A stretch of DNA of 9,663 bases, from assembly GCA_038213835.1 (NCBI GenBank), contig JBBQSN010000136.1:1-9663 (forward strand). The letters are read 5' to 3'. The translations under genes were made by a program, and so were the position numbers. This DNA comes from JBBQSN01 sp038213835. Its GTDB lineage: Bacteria; Actinomycetota; Actinomycetes; Actinomycetales; CAWJMD01. The notes below the pieces were generated by a model that saw nothing but the letters and a program-made list of their open reading frames with translations, ran no database searches and was not told the origin of the DNA. Position 1 is the first letter of the stretch. The number at the start of each line of letters is the position of its first letter. This document shows, piece by piece, positions 1 to 4,813 of the stretch.

Positions 1-597
1 AAGTCGGCCGCCACGTACGCGCGCACCGACGAGCACCTCGACCGGGTCCAGGGCCTGCTCGACGGCTCGGGTCCGCTGCCGGGCCTCACCGTCGACACCG
101 ACCTGCGCTGGGAGCTGCTCGCGGCCCTGGTCGCCGGTGGCGCCGCCGACCAGGACGCCATCGACCGCGAGCTCGAGCGCGACGACACCGCCACCGGCCG
201 GCGCGCCGCCGCCGGTGCACGCGCCGCGATCCCCACGGCCGAGGGCAAGGAGAAGGTCTGGCTCCAGGTCGTCGAGTCCGACGAGCTGCCGAACGCGGTG
301 CAGGCGACCGTGATCGCCGGGTTCGCCCGGGTGCACGACACCGCGCTGATCCAGCCCTACGTCGACCGGTACTTCGAGGCGCTGCAACCGGTCTGGACCA
401 GCCGCACCAACGAGATGGCCCAGCAGATCGTGATCGGGCTGTACCCCACCGCCCTGGCCGACCAGGCGCTGCTCGACAAGACCGACGCGTGGCTGGCCAC
501 GAGCGGTGTCGAGCTCCCGGCCCTGAAGCGGCTCACCGTCGAGAACCGTGACGGCATCCGCCGGGCGCTGGCCGCGCAGGAGCGCGACCAGGCCTAG
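1..597 (+). CDS. pepN: Aminopeptidase N, C-terminal part (5' end outside window)
   Basis: The reading frame is open from base 1 and ends at TAG 595-597, giving the last 198 residues of a larger protein. The visible part is alpha-helical and matches my knowledge of the ERAP1-like C-terminal domain of actinobacterial M1 aminopeptidase N, for example in the stretches DTDLRWELLAALVAGG, AIPTAEGKEKVW and LPNAVQATVIAGF. Such enzymes are zinc metallopeptidases of about 850 residues that remove N-terminal amino acids from peptides in the cytoplasm. The zinc-binding HExxH motif and the GAMEN motif would lie upstream, so catalytic competence cannot be judged here. The C-terminal helical domain closes over the active site and shapes peptide entry. 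The next gene starts 9 bp downstream and is probably co-transcribed. Family assignment is from sequence recognition only. Confidence 0.88.
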   Translation, partial: KSAATYARTDEHLDRVQGLLDGSGPLPGLTVDTDLRWELLAALVAGGAADQDAIDRELERDDTATGRRAAAGARAAIPTAEGKEKVWLQVVESDELPNAVQATVIAGFARVHDTALIQPYVDRYFEALQPVWTSRTNEMAQQIVIGLYPTALADQALLDKTDAWLATSGVELPALKRLTVENRDGIRRALAAQERDQA

Positions 598-600
598 AGG
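596..600 (+). promoter_or_regulatory. Shine-Dalgarno of the GNAT gene, overlapping the pepN stop
   Basis: AGAGG lies 6 bases before the GTG at 607, and its first two bases are the last two of the pepN TAG stop. This placement supports GTG 607 as the start and suggests that translation of the acetyltransferase is coupled to pepN. Confidence 0.55.
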
Positions 601-606
601 CACCCG

Positions 607-1119
607 GTGCCCCGGCTCGCGCCCCCCGGTGACGACGTCCACGCGTCGTTCGTCGCCGCGGTGCGCGAGCTGGCGGCGGCCGGCGAGCCGGTCCCGGCCC
701 CGCTGGACGTGCTGGCCCACCCGGTCGGCTTCCACGCGTTCGTCGCGATGCTCGAGACCGAGGCCGACCCGGAGGCCGACCGCCCCGTCGGTCTGGTCCC
801 CCAGACCACCCTCTGGTGGGTCGAGGGCGAGGAGTACCTGGGACGGATCTCGTTGCGGCACAGGCTCGTTCCTGCGTTCGAGGTCGTCGGCGGTCACCTC
901 GGCTACGAGGTGCGACCCTGGGCCCGGCGCCGCGGCCACGCCACCGCGATGCTCGCCGCGGCGCTCCCGCTAGCGCACGCGATGGGCATCGACCCTGCGC
1001 TGGTCACCTGCGCGGTGACGAACGAGGCCTCGCGCAGGGTCATCGAGGCCAATGGCGGCGTGCCCACAGAGCCGCTGGAACCCTGGACGCTGCGGTTCCT
1101 GCTCCCGACTACGCCTTGA
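607..1119 (+). CDS. GNAT family N-acetyltransferase
   Basis: This is a 170-residue protein starting at GTG 607 behind an AGAGG ribosome binding site. It carries the acetyl-CoA pyrophosphate-binding motif of GNAT enzymes, R-x-x-G-x-A (R107, G110, A112, within VRPWARRRGHATAML). A beta strand and splay follow in ALVTCAVTNEASRRVIEANGG (about residues 131-151), the usual GNAT pattern in which an Asn-containing loop precedes the last helix. The order GRISLRH, LGYEVRP, RRRGHATAM, NEASRRVIE resembles the family of predicted acetyltransferases grouped as COG3981, whose substrates are mostly unknown. It transfers an acetyl group from acetyl-CoA to an amine, probably a small molecule; the acceptor cannot be inferred. 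Its last 11 bases overlap, on the opposite strand, the end of a truncated ABC permease gene. The N-terminus (residues 1-60) is unremarkable and the length is normal. Confidence 0.85.
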   Translation: MPRLAPPGDDVHASFVAAVRELAAAGEPVPAPLDVLAHPVGFHAFVAMLETEADPEADRPVGLVPQTTLWWVEGEEYLGRISLRHRLVPAFEVVGGHLGYEVRPWARRRGHATAMLAAALPLAHAMGIDPALVTCAVTNEASRRVIEANGGVPTEPLEPWTLRFLLPTTP

Positions 1120-1312
1120 CCGAGCCGGCCATCAGACCACCGACGAACCAGCGTCCGAGCAGCACGTACACCACCAGCGTCGGCAGTGAGACGATGAGCG
1201 CGCCCGCCATGCTCGCCGAGTAGTTCGAGAGCTGCCCACCGGCCAGCGCGTTCAGAGCGATCGTCACCGGACCGTTCCTGTTGCTGGAGAGGAAGATCGC
1301 GAACGCCGAGCC
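1109..1312 (-). pseudogene. 3' remnant of a sugar ABC transporter permease (MalG-like, CUT1)
   Basis: Read on the minus strand, about 66 codons end at TAG 1111-1109 and encode a recognisable permease C-terminus. The pattern is AFAIFLSSNRNGPVTIALNAL, then a short loop, then a membrane helix (MAGALIVSLPTLVVYVLLG) and the tail GRWFVGGLMAGSVKA. The tail matches the family ending of MalG-type permeases (…RyFvrGLtaGAVKG), and the spacing between strand, last transmembrane helix and tail is right. A complete permease has about 270-300 residues; the ABC-interacting EAA loop and five of the six helices are missing. An in-frame TGA at 1315-1313 and the stop of the LacI-type gene at 1324-1322 close it off upstream, and there is no start codon with a ribosome site. 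I infer a deletion that fused the 3' end of the permease gene directly behind the regulator gene. The intact permease would have imported an oligosaccharide with a partner permease and a binding protein. Confidence 0.85.
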
Positions 1313-1321
1313 TCAGCGGGG

Positions 1322-2287
1322 TCATCGACCCGCCCTGCCGCCGAGGCTGCCCGAGGCCCGCACGATCAGCCGGGTGGGCAGCACGACCGACCGGGGGCCG
1401 CGGGTGTCGCCGTCGAGCCGCTGGAACAGCAGGCGCGCAGCCCTCTCCCCCATCGCGGCCGGGTCCTGCGCCACCACCGTGACGGGTGGGACGAGCAGGT
1501 CGGCCAGCTCGAAGTCGTCGAACCCCACCACGGCCAGGTCGACGCCGGCATCGCGCAGGGCTCGCAGCGTGACGACCGTGACCCGGTTGTTGCCCGTGAG
1601 CACAGCCGTGACCGGGTCGTCGCCGCCGGTCCACCTGCGCAGGGTGGCGGCGAGGTGCTCGCGGTCGTGGGGACCCATCGCGATGGTGCCGCTGCGCAGG
1701 CCCAGCGCCGACGTGGCCGCCTGGAACCCGTCGCGGCGGCGGCTGGCCGTCCAGAAGCCGGCGTGGTCGCCGAGGAACCCGATGTGCCGGTGGCCGTGTG
1801 CGGCCAGGTGCTCGACGGCGCTGCGGACGCCCCCCTCGTTGTCCACCAGCACGGTGTCGGCCTGCACCCCGCTCGCCGGGCGGTCGAGGAAGACCACCGG
1901 CGTACCGGCCATGGCGTCCTGGGCCAGCCAGGCGCGGTCGGGCCCGGCCGGGACCGCCAGCAGCCCCGCCACCCGGCGCGAGACGAAGGCCACCGTCAGG
2001 CCCTGCTCGCGTTCGGCGGACCCCTCGCCCGAGCCGGTGATCAGCAGGTGATGGCGCTCTCGGCACACTCTCTCCACCGCCGCGGCCACAGCGGAGTAGA
2101 ACGGGTCGGCGAGGTCCTCCAGGATCAGGCCGATGGTCTCCGTTCGACCGCTGCGCAGCCGGCTGGCGCCGTCGTTGCGGACGAAGCCGAGCCGGTCGAT
2201 GGCGGCGCTTCCACCCTTCCCCTCACGTGTCAAGAGGCTGCCTCCGCGAATCGTCCGGCCGTGTCCTGGCCGCGGGTGGTTCCGCAT
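1322..2287 (-). CDS. LacI-family sugar-binding regulator with degraded DNA-binding domain (probable pseudogene)
   Basis: From ATG 2287 the frame gives 321 residues; other possible starts are GTG 2353 and TTG 2233, the latter 7 bases behind a good GGAGG (2245-2241). From residue 29 on it is a typical LacI/GalR protein: end of the headpiece and hinge (AIDRLGFVRND, SRLRSGRTETIGL), then the periplasmic-binding-protein-like sugar domain (about 52-321) with DLADPFYSAV, GTPVVFLDRP, VLVDNEGGVRSAVEHL, HGHRHIGFLGD, GNNRVTVVTLRALR and VGFDDFELADLL. These are the normal effector-binding and dimerisation motifs, so the core looks intact. The N-terminal helix-turn-helix, normally about 45 residues with a TVSRVLN-type recognition helix, is absent in this frame; its remains are listed separately. 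Without it the protein should not bind an operator. I favour a pseudogene in early decay. A truncated sugar-binding protein is possible but less likely. The gene lies just upstream, in the direction of transcription, of the permease remnant. Confidence 0.75.
   Translation of the reverse strand: MRNHPRPGHGRTIRGGSLLTREGKGGSAAIDRLGFVRNDGASRLRSGRTETIGLILEDLADPFYSAVAAAVERVCRERHHLLITGSGEGSAEREQGLTVAFVSRRVAGLLAVPAGPDRAWLAQDAMAGTPVVFLDRPASGVQADTVLVDNEGGVRSAVEHLAAHGHRHIGFLGDHAGFWTASRRRDGFQAATSALGLRSGTIAMGPHDREHLAATLRRWTGGDDPVTAVLTGNNRVTVVTLRALRDAGVDLAVVGFDDFELADLLVPPVTVVAQDPAAMGERAARLLFQRLDGDTRGPRSVVLPTRLIVRASGSLGGRAGR
2201..2254 (-). pseudogene. Scrambled remnant of the LacI helix-turn-helix coding region
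   Basis: In the order expected for a LacI headpiece, three family-like fragments appear in different frames. TIR (2254-2246) lies in the frame of the downstream protein. EAAS lies in the frame shifted by one base. HVRGRVEA (from about 2227) lies in that same shifted frame, directly before AIDRLGF, where the main frame resumes after two surplus bases. In an intact family member the text runs roughly TIRDVAxxAxVS…TVSRVLNG…VRxRVEAAI. Between TIR and AID there are 54 bases, where about 100 are expected, so roughly 48 bases containing the recognition helix are gone. A TGA stands in the shifted frame at 2230-2228. This is my reading by eye of short fragments. Confidence 0.5.
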
Positions 2288-2540
2288 CAGCCCTGCAACG
2301 CAGGCAGTTTCGAGCCATCGGGTGCCGCGGCGGCGACCCGAGGTCGATCCCACCTGACGCCGACCAGTTCCCCAGGAGCTGGTGACACCGTTGTCACGAG
2401 GTAGAGACCGACCTCGGCCGCGAGCGGCTGGGACGTGACGAGCTCGATCGGCTGCAACCGGCCCGCCGCTGCTCGGCGAACTCGGGCTGGCGACGCCGGA
2501 CGGCTCGAGCGCGCGGTCCTGTGACCCCGCCCATCACGGC
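2288..2540. other. Intergenic region between malQ and the LacI-type gene
   Basis: These 253 bp hold no gene I can name. They contain one clear near-palindrome (2382-2397, listed separately). On the minus strand a frame without stops runs from inside the malQ end to TGA 2289-2287. Its last 56 codons could start at TTG 2457, and its stop overlaps the ATG of the LacI-type gene as TGATG. The peptide, which includes LQPIELVTSQPLAAEVGLYL, is not one I recognise and may be a fortuitous GC-rich frame. No good rho-independent terminator follows malQ. Confidence 0.4.
2382..2397. promoter_or_regulatory. Putative LacI-family operator (16-bp near-palindrome)
   Basis: GTGACACCGTTGTCAC pairs at seven of eight positions around a central CG (arms GTGACA and TGTCAC; the single mismatch is at positions 7 and 10). 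Even-length palindromes with a central CpG are the normal shape of LacI/GalR operators. The site is about 95 bp upstream of ATG 2287 of the LacI-type gene, a usual place for autoregulation. It is probably a relic operator of the regulator whose DNA-binding domain has been lost. A second copy was not seen elsewhere in the window. Confidence 0.5.
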
Positions 2541-4673
2541 TCAGGTGCGGTGGGTGACCGCCTGGGCCAACGAGAGCGCCCGAGGGCGCGTGAGGAGGTC
2601 CTCGAGCAGGACGGGCAGGCCCACGCCGTCCGCGAGCGGCATCTTCCAGTTCGGGTACTCGGTGCTCGTGCCCGGCTGGTTCTGCGGACGGCGCTCACCC
2701 ACGGCGTCGGCGAGCTGCACGCCCACCAACCGGCAGGGCGTCCAGGTGAGCAGCCGGTGCAGCGCCTCGACCACCTGCCGCTCGGTGGCGTCGTCAGGCA
2801 GCAGGGAACGCCGGCGCAGCAGCGCCATCACCTGCTCACGCTCGGCGGCGTCGATCTCGCGCTCCTCCTCGACCGGGCGGGTGAGCAGCCCCAGGTGCGA
2901 CCGCAGGTCGACGTGCTCGCCGGCCAGGTAGCCCGCCGTGGGCGGCAGGTCGTGGGTGCTGACCGTGGCCAGGCAGAGCTCTCGCCACCGCTCCGGCTCC
3001 AGCGGCTCGCTGTCCTCGTCCTTCTCGAACCACAGGATGGACGTGCCGAGAACGCCTCTGTCAGCGAGCACCTCCCGCACCCACGGCTCGACGACACCGA
3101 GGTCCTCGCCGACCACGAACGCGCCGGCCCGGTGCGCCTCCAGGCACATGATGCCGAGCAGCGCCTCGTGGTCGTACCGCACGTAGGTGCCCTGGTCGGG
3201 GCCGGCGCCGTCCGGGATCCACCACAGCCGGAACAGGCCCATCACGTGGTCGACCCGCAGGCCGCCCGCGTGCCGCAGCACCGTGCGCAGCATGTCGCGG
3301 AACGGCGCGTAGCCGCTGGCGGCCAGGGTGTCGGGCCGCCACGGCGGCTGGCTCCAGTCCTGGCCCTGCTGGTTGAAGGCGTCCGGCGGGGCACCGACGC
3401 TGACACCTCGGGCCAGGGCCGGTCCGAGCGCCCAGGTGTCGGCGCCGTCGGGGTGCACGCCCACGGCGAGGTCGTGCACGACCCCGAAGGCCATGCCGGA
3501 CTCGAGGGCGGTGCGCTGAGCGGCGCCGAGCTGCTCGTCGGCGATCCACTGCAACCACTTGTAGAACGAGATCCGCTCTGCCAGACGTCGACTCAGCCGC
3601 CGCACCTCGTCGGAGGCGGGGTCGCGCAAGGCGACAGGCCAGTCGGCGGCGGGCAGCCCGAGGTGCTCGGCGAACGCGCACCAGGTGGCGAAACCGGTGA
3701 GTCCGTCGCCCTCATGCTCGCAGAAGCCCCGGAACGCGGCGTCGCGGGCCGGCGAGCGCGGGGCCGCGAAGACGGTCGTCAGCGCCTCGCGCTTGGCGGC
3801 CCAGGTGGCGTCACGATCGAGCTGCTCGCCGGACGTGCTGGCGACCCGGAGCTCCTCGGCCTCCCACTCGACCAGAGCGCGGTCGGTGCTGTGCAGGTAG
3901 GCGGTCTCGCGGACGTCCTCGACCCGGATGTACACCGGGTTCACGAACCGGCGCGTCGTGGGCAGGTACGGCGAGGGCTCCATCCGACCGACCGGCTCAG
4001 CCGCGTGCAGCGGATTGACGAGCAGGAAGTCGGCGCCGAGGTCTCGGCCGCTCCAGGCCAGCAGCTCGGAGAGGTCGGCCAGGTCGCCCAGCCCCCAGGA
4101 CTGCGAGGAGCGCACCGAGTACAGCTGGGCCATGAAGCCCCAGCGCTGGCGGTCCCAGACCTGCTCGGGCAGCTCCATCCGGCGGGGGGTGACGACCAGC
4201 GGGCACCTGCTCTCGCCGTCGTCGGTGCGCGCCACCAGGGTGTGCCAGCCGAGCGGGAGGTCCTTCGGGACGGCGAACGTGGCCTCGCCGGTGCGGGCGC
4301 CGTCGATCACGCGCGGCTCCACCCAGCGGGCGACCTGGTGGGTCTCGCGGACCTCACCGTCCTCCAGCAGCACGCGGAGCCCGGCGGTCTGTCCGTCGGC
4401 GACGTGGACCGGCACCTGGACGCTGTCACCGGCGCGCACCACGACCACCCGCGGGAGGGTGCGGCGCCACGGCGCCTCGTCGGCCTCGCCCAGCGAGCGC
4501 TCGACCTCCTCGGCCGAGCCGGCGGCGACCCCGAGGGCGTCCAGGACGGCCACGACGGTCTGCTCCTGGACGACGACGTGGGTGCCCTGCCAGTCCCAGT
4601 ACTCGGTGGCGACGCCGTACCGGGCCGCGAGCTCGTCGAGTCGCGCCGTCCGCGGTGCGTGGTGCTCGCTCAC
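2541..4673 (-). CDS. malQ: 4-alpha-glucanotransferase (amylomaltase)
   Basis: From GTG 4673 the protein has 710 residues and belongs to glycoside hydrolase family 77. It transfers alpha-1,4-glucan segments between maltodextrins in the cytoplasm, releasing glucose. The catalytic residues are all visible: nucleophile Asp475 in GLRVDHVMGLFR, acid/base Glu523 in VVGEDLGVVEP, and Asp575 in VSTHDLPPTAG. Near the C-terminus NQPGTSTEYPNW (about 665-676) is a family hallmark. Residues about 70-165 form the extra beta-rich N-terminal domain common in actinobacterial MalQ, and the (beta/alpha)8 core begins near QLYSVRSSQSWGLGDL (183-198). The GTG is preceded by AGGAG 10 bases upstream and gives the expected start just before LDELAARYGV. 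The frame stays open upstream to 5114, but that part overlaps the peptidase gene and is low-complexity Arg/Ala/Gly/Pro, so I reject it. It stands alone on this strand; glycogen or maltodextrin turnover is the likely role. Confidence 0.95.
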   Translation of the reverse strand: MSEHHAPRTARLDELAARYGVATEYWDWQGTHVVVQEQTVVAVLDALGVAAGSAEEVERSLGEADEAPWRRTLPRVVVVRAGDSVQVPVHVADGQTAGLRVLLEDGEVRETHQVARWVEPRVIDGARTGEATFAVPKDLPLGWHTLVARTDDGESRCPLVVTPRRMELPEQVWDRQRWGFMAQLYSVRSSQSWGLGDLADLSELLAWSGRDLGADFLLVNPLHAAEPVGRMEPSPYLPTTRRFVNPVYIRVEDVRETAYLHSTDRALVEWEAEELRVASTSGEQLDRDATWAAKREALTTVFAAPRSPARDAAFRGFCEHEGDGLTGFATWCAFAEHLGLPAADWPVALRDPASDEVRRLSRRLAERISFYKWLQWIADEQLGAAQRTALESGMAFGVVHDLAVGVHPDGADTWALGPALARGVSVGAPPDAFNQQGQDWSQPPWRPDTLAASGYAPFRDMLRTVLRHAGGLRVDHVMGLFRLWWIPDGAGPDQGTYVRYDHEALLGIMCLEAHRAGAFVVGEDLGVVEPWVREVLADRGVLGTSILWFEKDEDSEPLEPERWRELCLATVSTHDLPPTAGYLAGEHVDLRSHLGLLTRPVEEEREIDAAEREQVMALLRRRSLLPDDATERQVVEALHRLLTWTPCRLVGVQLADAVGERRPQNQPGTSTEYPNWKMPLADGVGLPVLLEDLLTRPRALSLAQAVTHRT

Positions 4674-4813
4674 GTGGCGGTGGCTCCTGTTGTCGTCGGG
4701 GGTGGTCGCCGGGAAGGGCGTCGTGCGGCGCAGTCGATCCTGCCAGACCGGGGAGCCGGACGAGGGGTGGCGGGGCGGCACCGACCGCACGAGTCCGCCC
4801 ACACGTAGGGTTG
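4674..4813. promoter_or_regulatory. Divergent intergenic region between malQ and the peptidase gene
   Basis: These 140 bp separate two genes transcribed outwards and so should hold both promoters. On the plus strand TAGGGT (4806-4811) is a candidate -10 for the peptidase. On the minus strand CAGGAT (4742-4737) is a weak candidate -10 for malQ, and AGGAG lies 10 bases before the malQ GTG. I see no LacI-type palindrome like the one at 2382, so there is no sign that malQ is controlled by the neighbouring degraded regulator. Confidence 0.4.
4806..4811 (+). promoter_or_regulatory. Candidate -10 element, possible leaderless start of the peptidase mRNA
   Basis: TAGGGT fits the actinobacterial TANNNT -10 pattern and ends two bases before ATG 4814 and eight before the in-frame GTG 4820. 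A transcript from this element would begin at or near GTG 4820, making the mRNA leaderless. The -35 region (CCGACC at 4781-4786, spacer 19) is poor. The same GGG could instead act as a weak ribosome site for GTG 4820. Confidence 0.3.

Noticed and set aside
903..2066. Minus-strand frame of 387 codons across the GNAT gene, the permease remnant and the regulator
   Set aside because: It is shifted relative to the motifs of all three; the product is Arg/Gly/Pro-rich shadow sequence.
2228..2233. TTGACA on the minus strand as a -35 box
   Set aside because: No matching -10 lies 16-19 bases downstream, and the site is inside the LacI-type coding frame.
2404..2540. Terminator after malQ
   Set aside because: Only short, weak stems (GTGA with TCAC) are present, with no stable hairpin or T-run.
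2550..4808. Plus-strand open frame of 752 codons opposite malQ
   Set aside because: It is antisense to malQ, which has all its catalytic motifs; the translated product is low-complexity and unrecognisable.
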